Below the pieces are notes generated by a model that did no database searches, was not told the origin of the DNA, and was given only the letters and a program-made list of their open reading frames with translations. From Wuchereria bancrofti (Eukaryota > Nematoda > Chromadorea > Rhabditida > Onchocercidae): a stretch of 64,000 nucleotides of DNA. Every line of letters starts with the position of its first letter. The stretch's first letter is position 1. Made by a program: the position numbers and the translations under genes. The stretch lies in contig SSBO01000012.1 of the NCBI GenBank assembly GCA_005281725.1, positions 3,392,194 through 3,456,193 of the forward strand. Direction: 5' to 3'. Positions 24,123-34,819 of this stretch are shown piece by piece.

Positions 24123-25690
24123 GTGACAGTAGCGCAAACAGTTAGAGCACCACATCCACTTTCAACACTGCTGGACATACAAAAATTCGGTTCTTGGAAA
24201 AGTCTAATTAGTACTATCAGTCAAGTTTATCGCGCTGCTGATAGAATGCTTAAGAAGAAAGAGCTTACTTCATGCGAATATTGGCAGAAAGCAATACATT
24301 TTGTCATTCAAAAAGACCAGCAACTACTAGCAGACTATAATCAGCACGTTACGCAAACAGATAAAACAGGGATTATACGATATGTTTCTCGCAGGAAACG
24401 TGGGCAACATCGAGAACCATCCCACTTTATTGGATAGACATTCACCCATAGTACCATTGCTAGTATTCGACTTCCATAACGACGCATTCATGGTCCAAGT
24501 ATTACTTTGACAAAATTTAGAGAAAAGTACTGGATATTTCAAGGAAGAACAGTATCTCGTATTTTACATAACTGCCAACGTTGTAAACGGTGGAGAGCTC
24601 ATCCATTTTCGTTACTCAAATTTCCACCCTTTCCAATAACACGCATCACCCGCGCACGAGCCTTTCAACATACAGGATTGGATTATCTGGGACCTATACA
24701 TGTACGAAGAACCAACACAGTAGAAAAAAGATGGTTCCTACTCTTAACATGTTTTGTAACCAGGGCAGTTCACATCGAAATAACCGACGATTTATCAAGT
24801 ATAGGCTGCCTTCAAGCACTTAGACGATTCTTCGCACGAAGAGGATATTCATCCTCGCTGTACAGTGACCAAGGCACCCAAATGATGCACGTTCACGGAA
24901 CTTTGCTCAACGAACTGGACAAATTACGTCAAGAACCAGAAGTACAAGCCTTTTTAAGGTCTTTAAATATAGAATGGAAGCATTCTGTTCCACACGCACT
25001 TTGGGCTCGAGGATTATGTGAAAGATTAATTTCAATCTTCAAAATTGTATTCCGTTCGGGAAACATCTCCTAGACAGCTCAGAAATGACTACAGTGGCGA
25101 TAGAAATTGAAGCAATAATGAATTCTCGTCCTTTGACCGTAATTGATGACGAGAACATGCAGCCACTACGACCTATGGATTTTCTCAGCTGACAAGGATA
25201 CGCAGTATCTCCACTACCTATCCAACGAGAACCGTCCGTAGATTCGCATAGTCTAGATTATCTGTTGAACTACTGGAAAGAAGGTGTAATAACAGCAGAT
25301 AAATTTTGGGAAAAATGGCAAATGCAATACCTTCAAACACTACGTGGCCGCAAACAAAGAGAACACAAGGGACCACACACGCAGACTAGACGCACTCCAC
25401 AAGTGGGAGAGATTGTCTTGGTGCGAACAGAAGCAGTACCCAGAGGATGTTGGCCTCTGGCGCACATCACCAGGTTAATAGCACAAGCCGGTAATATTCG
25501 AGCGGCCCAACTTAAAATGTCCAATGGACACATTTGGGAAAGACCATTGAACCACCTCTACCCCTTAGAACTGAGCATCAGTCAAAACAAACAGTATCAA
25601 GTCGTGGACCCGAATATCGAACTAGAAGATGAAGAAAAGCAATCCATCCATCCTCAATTCGGCGGGAGGAAAACGATGCCAAAGAGCTAA
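24123..25690 (+). pseudogene. BEL/Pao integrase (three broken frames)
   Basis: The first frame (24123-24437) leads to the zinc-binding region, which continues in 24507-25073 as EKYWIFQGRTVSRILHNCQ and CKRW. The catalytic core shows HTGLDYLGPIHV (first Asp), SSLYSDQGTQ (second Asp, Gln where Asn is usual) and LWARGLCERLISIFK (Glu). A stop ends this frame at about 25073. The C-terminal domain resumes at 25265-25690 with VGEIVLVRTEAVPRGCWPLA. Multiple stops (including TGA near 25191) make it inactive. Confidence 0.88.
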
Positions 25691-25746
25691 GAACAGACTG
25701 ATAACAAGTTCAGTCATTTTGTTTGTTACTTTTCTCGAGTCGGGAG

Positions 25747-26184
25747 TGTCGCCACAATGGCGAAGCTATAACGTAGTGAACAAAGATTATTGTTTCAAGT
25801 GATTTTAATCTAAGCATCCATAAAGTTCCTCCCAATTTTCTTCCTTACAAAGTCATTCGGTTGGAAGGTGTCTTGCTTACTTATGTCTTTAAATGTTTTA
25901 TAATTTAGTTATATTTGTGTGTTATGTGTCAAATCGTTATTGTAATGTTGTATAAGTTTTAATGTTAATCTGTGGTTTAATTACCCAAATTTGAGGTTTG
26001 AATAATAAAGTATTTCACGAAGACTCCCACAGTACAAGTACACAGAACGGAACCAGTACAGATTCGAGAATCTACCAGTATTGAAGGCAAAGAAGTCAAC
26101 GATCTAAACTATCAAGGAAGGAAAATTACTTTGTTTCGCAAGGAAGCAGAGCAGTAAGAAAGAAATACTAAATTTGTTTTTATA
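25747..26184 (+). repeat. 3' LTR of the BEL/Pao element (438 bp)
   Basis: It begins TGTCGCCACAATGG and ends GTTTTTATA, where the 5' copy ends ACA. It carries the same TATA-like motif (25951), SL1 copy (25974-25995, one G-to-A change at 25989) and AATAAA (26004-26009) as the 5' LTR. It lacks two short blocks present in the 5' copy. Confidence 0.92.
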
Positions 26185-26189
26185 CCAAA
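26185..26189. repeat. Target-site duplication, right copy (CCAAA)
   Basis: It matches the left copy at 19752-19756 and directly abuts the 3' LTR end. Confidence 0.85.
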
Positions 26190-29100
26190 TAATCCTTACC
26201 AAATTTCGACGGTGCCAGAGCAAATCTCTTAAATAAACAGATCAAATATATATATCCCAACCCAATAAATTCCCAACAAAATTTGGCACCATGAACCTGG
26301 ATGTTTGCCATTAAAATCAAAAGCGCACAAATGGCAAAGAAAAAATTAGAAATTTTCAAAGAATCAAAGAATATGAACCTAACACCGTTAGATCAAATAC
26401 TGATCAGAGAAGAAACCTGTCAACAGTATGAGGCCAGAAAGAAAAAGAATTACCTGATTATAAACTGACCATGAACATATTAATTAGACAACCCAATCAG
26501 AAGAAATAACCGAATAACTAGATTTTTTGGATTCTAGTCATGGGGAGAGACTATGGGAATCCTAAAAGTCGCCTGGAAAACTCAGAACTAGAAAACAGGT
26601 TTGCATCCTATGTATCTTCCTAGACACAATCACATAACCGAAAACTTTATACAACGACAACACGAAGAAATGTTTTGTTCTAGAATCGCTCATATGATTT
26701 CAAGTTTGAAGGAAAGGTTCTGGATACCCAAAGGAAGAGCAGAAGTTAAAACAGTCTTCAATAAATATATGGGATCTAAACGATGGAGAACGAGATCATT
26801 TAAACTACCAACTATGACTAACTATATTGAAGTTCAAGTCAGACGCTCTCGAACGAGTTGTCGAAAACCGTATTTTAAAGCAATCAAGATTTTGTATAAA
26901 CCATTCCTCAGAAAGGATTCATGACATCATAAAAAAATTAACTAGAACGTTTTCCCTTACCCAGTGATGAATCTGTTATCTAATCTAAATCGGTGTAATA
27001 TGTAAAATGTTATACAAATCCGATATGCCAATAATGTAAAAAAGAAAAACCTTTATCTTTTGTACAATCTTATCCACTGTTTAAGAAAATTGCAGAAATT
27101 CTAATCTTGTATTTTATTCTATCCCACCAAACTTGTCTACAATATATAGAAATCCTAGTTAAGCATTTCGATTCATTAATTAAAATCCTCAAAATCGAAC
27201 ATTCTACTGCACTACTTCACCGCTAAATTACTGAACTGCGGTGTTAACAATAAAACAATCCAATCTGCCATGTAATTCAACCCAACGCACAAAAGTTTTC
27301 CTTCCTTGTTATACCAAACTTATTCACTAACTGAAATGAATGGTTATCTCATAGTAACCGTACGTTGGCCACCGAATTAATATTAAAAAAAAAATAATAT
27401 AATAGCAAAACGAATCAATGGAAACCATTAATTGCTTCCTGTAATCACTAAAAATTCAATACGAGACTGGTTGAATTCAAAGGCGGAATAAAGTTCGAGA
27501 GTGAACAAATGGATGCTGAATTGGAGATCTTATCTCATTAAAAAAAAGAAAACATTAAAGGGTCGATTATATACTAGTTTAACCAAAGGCAGAAATTTGG
27601 AACGAAATCAACGAAGGAGGAAACGAAGTGTCACGCGACTTGAGGATGGTTTTTACAAATCCCAAGAGCTGATGCCGCATGAACCAAATGAATTTACCGA
27701 ACAGTGGCGAATGATGTCTTTGTGTTTGTTTCTTTTATAATATTAACTGTCATTAAAACTAAGTTTGGTTTTAATTATTCTATAATGCATTTGTCATGTA
27801 CTAAGAATCTTACCTAAATCTTGAATTGGTAGTCTTCTTAAATAATAAGGGTCAAAAAATACCTTTCAAACAACAGGAATCAAATAGATTACATACTTTT
27901 CGTCACACCTCAACTTTATTATCACTTTCTCCTTCCAAAGAAAACTATAATATGTTAAGACATTAAAGGTTTTTTATAACCCATTTCCTAGATGAACGTG
28001 GTACTCATTACATTATACAAAAATTAACTACAGCGTGATGGAAGGTAATGTTTCTGTTAAAACTAAGATGGAAATAACAAAAAGATGGGTATCTTTATTC
28101 ACATGCTTTGCCACTCGAACAGCACACTTAGATTGATAATTTATCCGCAGAAAGTTTCGTAAATATTCTTAGAAGATTTGTAGTTAAAAGTGGCTATCCA
28201 GAATTCATTCTGAGTGATAACGCTAGTCAATTTCAATTACTTTTCTAAATCATAAAATAAACATACTTGATCAAATTCCCAGTCCAAAAATAAGGTGGGG
28301 AAATTCAATGCAGAAGGCCCCCTAAAGTGCAGGAATTTATAAGTGGATAAATTTTTCGTGAATGTGAGCTAATCATGTGAATTATAATAATATGTCCAAT
28401 AATATCATATTAAATTCATAAACTAAACATTGTCTCATTTAAACATCCAAATGTTTCAGTTAAGAAATTATTCAAATTTCATCTCCCAATTATTCTTCAT
28501 CGTCTACAATGTTACGGTTTAACATAAAATATGTGCAGGCTTGATATGTTGGACTTTATTCTCAGTTACATGTTAAATCTTCCTAACAGCCAACTTATAT
28601 TAGATGTTTAAAGGGCTGCCGGCTTTGCTTATTAACTTCATTTGTTATTGTGAGTCACTCTCATAAATCACACAATGTTAGAACCCAACTACCACTATAA
28701 AGACTAAAGGTCAAGATGACAATTCGTTACTCATTAATGGCGCGGCTGTAACCCAATGCCCACTATATATAAGAAATTAAACCCTATGTCTAGATCTAGA
28801 GAGTTTTTTGGTTGAGACTGACGACCTTCTATTCCGCTGGCTAAATTAGCAGTCCGCATTTCACTATCGTGTAATAACGTCGACCAAAGAAATCTTTTAG
28901 TAAAATAAAACTGGTCTTTTTTTTTGGTAAAATAAAAAAAATAAAGTTTGGTAAAATAATTTTTGGTAAAATTTGGTAAAATAAAAAAATAAAAAACATC
29001 TGCACCTTTTGCCTTAGTTACCGTGAATAACCCTAGGCTCTGTGAAGAAAATTTCGTAGTTTAAGTGCATCAGTTAATTACAATAAGCCTATTTCTGTAG

Positions 29101-30273
29101 ATAGTAGAATAAAAACTTTTGTACAAATTCTTACAAAAGCTATTGGCAAAAAAAAATTGAGAAAGATTATCACCAAATACGGCACCCTTTGAACAATGAC
29201 AATCAAGACGAATAGTTCCCTCATAAGTTAAACACTCAGGAAAAATTCAATTAGTCAAAAACAGTGGAACAGTCTTGATACATTTTGGAGAATATGGAAG
29301 AAGGAATACTTAACTAGTTTAATAGAATGTACACAAGTAGAACAAAGGTCTCCAGAGTGCTGAGGCACGAACTCCCATTGAAGAAGAAAAAGTATTAATA
29401 TACGAACTAAATGCTCCTCGTGGTACATGATACAAAGGAATTAATAGAGGTCAGGATAATTAAGAAAAGCCTTAATAGAGTTACCACGTGGGAAGCTAAT
29501 GAATCGACTTATAAATATGCTACATCCTTAGAAATCAATAGCAACTTCGAAAGGTTTTATGAATGAAGCCATTGAACAAGAAGAGCTCACAGTCGACGAA
29601 CTAGAAGTGCTGCAAAGCTACAATAAACTCCAACAGAAATGAAGAATAAGTCAAATTCTATAATGAAAGCCTTATTATTAATAACGACGACCTTCTTAAC
29701 ATACCATTTAACACCTGGAAGATGGAACAGTGAAATCTTAATTCAAAACGTCGCACCAATAAAAGTCAACGTATACACTTGGAGTCACACATGAATATCG
29801 ACCATAAAATGCAGCAATATCACTTGAACGACTGAAAGAATCAGTGCAGAAATGGAATACTAGCTTACAACCGAGAAATGATTAATCCAATATCACACCA
29901 AGAAGAAGCGAACTTCTCTGGCAAAAAATCAGGAAACAAGGAGAACCGGCAGAACAGATACAAAACAAAATCCTGCCACTGAATTAATGCAAGAAGTACT
30001 GCCAAATTTAACCACACACTGGAGATTGATTAATCTTGGCGTAAGCATATTTATAGTACCAATCGTATTGAGTAATTTGGAATGAAGTTCAGATTAATTT
30101 GTTCTAAATTCTGTTTGTTTCATAGTAAAACTTCAAAACAAAGAATTCATTACTCTTTCCATAGATTTAATATAAACTCAAATGAGGAAGAACGAATACC
30201 ATCTACCAAACACTTTTGCTACAAACTTCAAATTCTCCCATCCGAAATCTCCCATTAAACTTTCCCGTCGGAG
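26190..30273 (+). mobile_element. Second, older BEL/Pao remnant (LTR end, gag start, integrase, post-pol tail)
   Basis: After an LTR-like end (26210-26287) with a primer-binding-site-like TTTGGCACCATG comes a gag-start-like frame near 26330. At 26601-26924 lies the integrase zinc-binding region (YLPRHNHITENFIQRQHEE, SLKERFWIPKGRAEVK), whose Cys positions are lost (KYMGSKRW). About 1.1 kb later, at 28075-28250, core-domain sequence recurs (KRWVSLFTCFATRTAHLD, SGYPEFILSDNASQF). Integrase C-terminal-like sequence (PRGTWYKG) follows near 29410-29440. At about 29640-30050 there is a post-pol stretch with a signal-peptide-like hydrophobic start. An LTR start motif (TGTCGCGAATTTC) at 30274 bounds the remnant. 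It is riddled with stops; gag to integrase is collapsed and an unassigned 1.1-kb block splits the integrase. Confidence 0.6.
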
Positions 30274-30560
30274 TGTCGCGAATTTCAAATGAAATTCTAA
30301 AATATTTTAACAAATATATCCAATGAAGCCAAATAGCATTATTGCTAATGAGACTAGTAAAACATAAATTTTGGAAACTAGAATTTATAGGCATCCAAGA
30401 ACAACCTAATGTCCATGATGCTCACAAAAAACAAAAAGCTCAGAATGAGAAAAGCAACCGTATTCGAACATACTATATGAAATTATTGCTTAAAATTATA
30501 TATGAGATATTTTATCGGATGAACTAAAAGTACTGACGATATATGGTGAGTCAGAAGATA
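30274..30560 (+). repeat. LTR-start relic (TGTCGCGA family)
   Basis: TGTCGCGAATTTCAAATG matches the LTR starts at 17010 and 18496. The following bases (AACAAATATATCCAATGAAGCC) resemble the 18496 copy (AACAAATATGTC). The 3' end could not be placed. Confidence 0.35.
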
Positions 30561-30769
30561 GAAGTCTGAAAAAACAGCTTCTTGTTAAAAATTCTTCGTT
30601 TTTAAACATAATCACGTAAGACCTGGACTATTTCCATAAACAGTTCACCGAGGTACCATTATGATTATGGATTCAACTTTTATCGTACTTTTATCGCAAT
30701 TTATTTATTCATCATGTTCTAAATTAATTTGCATAAAATTCCGACTTCGCTTATCAGTATTCTTGTTAC

Positions 30770-33149
30770 TCACCTTATATCAAATGAAGAATTGGAAGCA
30801 TGCATGAGTGGAGGTATCGGTGAACCATCAAATTTCCATAATTTATTACCGTTATTACCACTACTGTTAATAGCATTACTATCACTACGGATGGATTGTT
30901 CCACTGCTTTAAGCATGCCAAATATGGTATCTGTTGGAGTCTACACATGAAGTCATTTGGGGTTCTTGGTGCGCCACCACAAAGTTGCCGTGTTAATGCA
31001 TCTACTGATGGACCATGCGTCACAGAAGTACTCCCTAAACAATTAAAATAGTCAAATGATTCTAACTACAAAATATCATTTGACTAAAATAATCTAATTA
31101 TAACTCAAATGTTGCAAAATGCATATTTTTCGTACTTAAAAAACTCATCTTACTTATATGCATATTCCCTAGTTACGATGTTCAATAAAGTAGAAATGTT
31201 TGCAAATGAAGTCTTTTGCAAATGACAAGCGTTTGTAATGAAAGTGTTTCAAAAAGCAAATTCTGGAAACACCTTAGGTTAAAGCTAATAATATGTTTTC
31301 TTGTGAAAACTCTACCTTCACTATGAATGGAAAGTATTTTACGGACCAGTGCAAAAGATCTTTCATAAAAATCATTCAGTGTTTCATTTACGCACAGCTC
31401 ATTTGGTTTTAGGAAAGATGTATAATAACTACTGACTGGATAACCAAGACGACTAAGCTCTTCTGGAGTCCTCTAAGATGAAACACCATTTCGACACCAA
31501 TGCATCCACTCATAAAGTCCCCGCTCAACGTTGATTCCAAGTGTACAACTATCCAGACCTGCAAACGCTTCAAGAGAGTCTGAACAAGAGATGGCATCAC
31601 AAATACATAACCATTTATTATTAAGTCTATGAGCATAAAAAAAAACCCTGAAATAGTAAAACGAAACCTTTAATGATGCCAACAGCAGTTTGCACACATC
31701 GTAATGCAGCAGAACAGTAAACATAGTCTACTTTCACACCATGGTCTCGCAAAGCTCGGCCTGGAAAAACAATGACAGATTTAATGCACTGATGATGTGA
31801 ATATATGAGATACAAATCAATTTAAAAAAAAAAACACCGGTAAAACTGTTTTTCTCATCCCATGCTGCCGTAGTTATTCTAAGTTTGACTCGGATTACAA
31901 AAACTGAAAGAAAAAAAGAATTTTCTAATACCAGTAAGCATATGTGTTGACAAATTTCGAATCTTGAAAATAAAAGGTGTGAATTACAGTTGAGGCAATA
32001 AGCAAATGCACATAGGATAGCCTTAAAATACCACCGAAATCAACAACAAAGTGAAAAAATAATGAAATTATTAACAATAGAAAACAAGACAAAAAAACAG
32101 GATAAAGCAAAAAATGAAGCAATAATACGAATATAAGTGGAAAAAAATCAGGAAGAAATGATTTGAATTTGAGGTTAAAACGCAAAAACTGGAAGAGATA
32201 GAACACTCGAAAATAACCTATCTAATACCGTTATTACACGAGATTCTAACCAACAGATGAAAACATTATGTGTTAAGTCCCGTGTAAATATCAGTTAAAG
32301 GTTATATATATATATTCATCGAAGAACAAAAACAATAACCCATATCTATGCAACAGTTTAGCAAAAATCTTTCAAATGAGTAATAAAATATATTATTACC
32401 AAGAGCTTATATTTTTTTTTCAAATCAGGTTCCGCAATTACTGAATATATAAAGTAAAAGGAGAAGTCAAAACACACTGTTAACAAATAAGTATAAAACA
32501 CGGAAACCAATATTCAAAAGTAAAAACGGAAAACCTGCGAGTTTCGACTGCAAATACCCCAATTCGGTCAGCGGTGTATTATGCAAATATTTCGAAGTCA
32601 TCCTTACGTTTTGGTAAATTTCTCGGTAAATTTAAATCAAATGGGTGGTATTTCCCATTGACATCGAAAGCTTGTTTCATCCAGTTAGTTCCTAGAACTG
32701 AATGATGAAATTACACCTGGTTAATCAGAAACTGGATTGTCTTCAGATGAAGAAATCAAGCATCAAGAAGCAACACAAACTTTTTTCTGTCACCTGAAAC
32801 CATAAAACGAAAAGCAAAATAATATAATACTGTACGTGAACTGAAAGAAATATTAACATTTTTTAATCTTCTTGATGTCAGGCCAGGATCCTCTTTCTGA
32901 TATTGCATAATCAAAAAGTCAGTATTATCATAATCCCCGTTTTTAAAAAAATCATACTGAAGCTTCTCCCTTTTCATTATTTTGGATCAGCAAGGAAACA
33001 ACAACCATAGAAATTGGCATCGATGGACAAAAGTAACAGGAAACCTTGCTGGAAGGTAAAATCGCAGCGTTCTCCGTGTCGTAACAACCGCCTTGCCGAT
33101 TTCTCTGTCGTAACAACCGCCTTGCCGATTTCTCCATTTCTAATAACAT
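30770..33149 (-). pseudogene. UBASH3/STS-type histidine phosphatase pseudogene (intron-containing)
   Basis: Five exon-like blocks with good splice borders appear in order on the minus strand: 33045-33149, 32535-32697, 31668-31760, 31316-31558 and 30770-31034. They encode landmarks of the nematode UBASH3-like histidine phosphatases: LLRHGERCDFTF (catalytic RHGE), [87 protein letters not shown] (second catalytic His) and KLWKFDGSPIPPL. The frame is broken four times: a 29-bp tandem duplication at 33077-33134 within the exon that codes RHGE, a one-base shift near 32580, an in-frame TAG at 31473-31475, and a frameshift near 30900-30930. No UBA or SH3 domain is visible. Retained introns argue for decay of a duplicated gene, not retroposition. 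Assembly errors could explain single-base shifts but are a less natural cause of the duplication and stop. Confidence 0.8.
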
Positions 33150-34819
33150 GATTTCCGAGAATTTATGAAAATGAAAAAAGTAAAATAAAATGCCACACTA
33201 ACAGTAAAATGCTGGGCGACAAACTGAAAATAATTGTAGTGTAATTCCTGAAGAATCCAAAAATGAGTAAAGCAAGTAGTAGCACCAAGCACCAACACAA
33301 TACATTTCCGAACTATTTCGTTATTTGTTGGTTAGGATGTAATAGTAATAATGAATTAAATTGAATTCATTCGAATAAAAATCACCTCAGCATTGGAGGG
33401 AGAGAGAGCCATAAAGACGATTTTTGTTTGTTGAAGTATTTGTCGACATAACGTTTAATATCAAGCTGTGGTGAGGAATTGGCAGCATATCTGATCTGCA
33501 TTAACTTTGAGTGCTGATTGCTGCATTTGTCAATTTGGTCAAGCAAATACCACCAAACAAGGAGAGGACCAGATGATAAATTTTAGATTATTAATTTTCA
33601 AAGAAAGGAACACCGGAACAATCAACTTCAATTTTATAGGATTGCCAAGGAGAAAAATCAAAAATTGCTCTGCGAGGTAGGAACAACCTGATGACAAGGT
33701 TTTTGGCAGGAAGCACTCATGAAGTCCCGGTTCTGTTTAAATGATTTTGAATGATAACTCGATATTTAGATATTTTGTATACCGACGAAGTTCACCATAT
33801 TAACGTTAAACAATCCCGCAATTATCTTGGACAAATGGCCGCAACTCAATTTTAACCATAAGAAAAATTGTCTAATCAGCATTCAACACCACAAACAACG
33901 AATTCGAAGCAATGTTTCAACAATTTTGACTCCCCAATGGAAACAAGGGCATACAACCACCATATTTAAAAATCACACAATTTACATAAGAATTCATACA
34001 ATCCTCCCGTAGTGCCGAACTGTCATCAAATGGCCCACTTCCCTAAATTAATTGAAGTTTCCTGAGAACCAAAACTCACCTCTGTCGGCAAACCTGCGGT
34101 TATGGTCTGACTGTTCAAAGCATTTAGAAATTACAGAAGCTTTCAAATGTATGAAGTATCAAGAGAACCAAAACTGATTCCGTAAGAACATTTACACCTT
34201 TTTATACACTATCTTTCTGACATGACTTGACTCAGTCGTACAATGTTTCTCACTGAAAGTAAAAATATTTATATGCAAATGAAAACATAAATCAATATAT
34301 CATCACTATCACAAAAATATGATCACACAAACGAACTATAGTTTAGCAAAAGGAAAAAAAAGGGATCAATCATAACGTCACAGGAAATAATACAACTGAA
34401 TTTTTAAAGAAATGAAAAAAGCAAGCAAAGAATGTAAAGTATACACAGGACAGAAATGACAGATCCGCGTGGTTCTCATTTTTTGCTCCAGATTTCCACT
34501 GGTATAACAAACTCAATGTGCGGACCAACTTTGAATGCAAGATTGATTCTTTCATGAAAAAATTAAAGCTCAACCAAAATATTTTTTGAAATTATAAATG
34601 GATTTAAGAATGCTAGTGAAGCAACAAAAATTATCACGAAATCTCTACTCCTTAGCTCCAAAAATAATATTAACCGTTAGAAAAACTCAAACCGCCAGAC
34701 AGCATGGAATGAATTACTGAATAATTTGCTTGCATTTCATAAATGCGTTAAAGTTGTAATTCCTTTTGAACTGGAGGCTCTTAGAAATGTTTCTTGTTAA
34801 CGTAACTTCTGAAAAACTG
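33150..34819. other. AT-rich intergenic region
   Basis: It lies between the phosphatase pseudogene and the 3' end of the CCDC186 gene, both on the minus strand. Frames here (for example 33827-34012 and 34370-34573) have no recognisable domains. Missing 5' exons of the pseudogene could lie here, but none was found. Confidence 0.45.

Larger units (their letters stand above)
19757..26184 (+). mobile_element. BEL/Pao LTR retrotransposon, full structure but decayed coding region
   Basis: Two direct LTRs flank gag, protease, reverse transcriptase, RNase H and integrase remnants in BEL/Pao order, and a 5-bp CCAAA duplication bounds the element. The interior runs from a TGGGGG primer-binding-site start at 20238 to a short purine run (CGGGAG) before the 3' LTR. 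In-frame stops and frameshifts separate at least six coding blocks, so this copy is not autonomous. No envelope-like frame lies between integrase and the 3' LTR. Both LTRs carry the nematode SL1 leader sequence (see the separate entries). Confidence 0.93.

Noticed and set aside
33077..33134. CRISPR-like direct repeat
   Set aside because: Only two copies, abutting with no spacer, inside an exon-like block of a eukaryotic gene.
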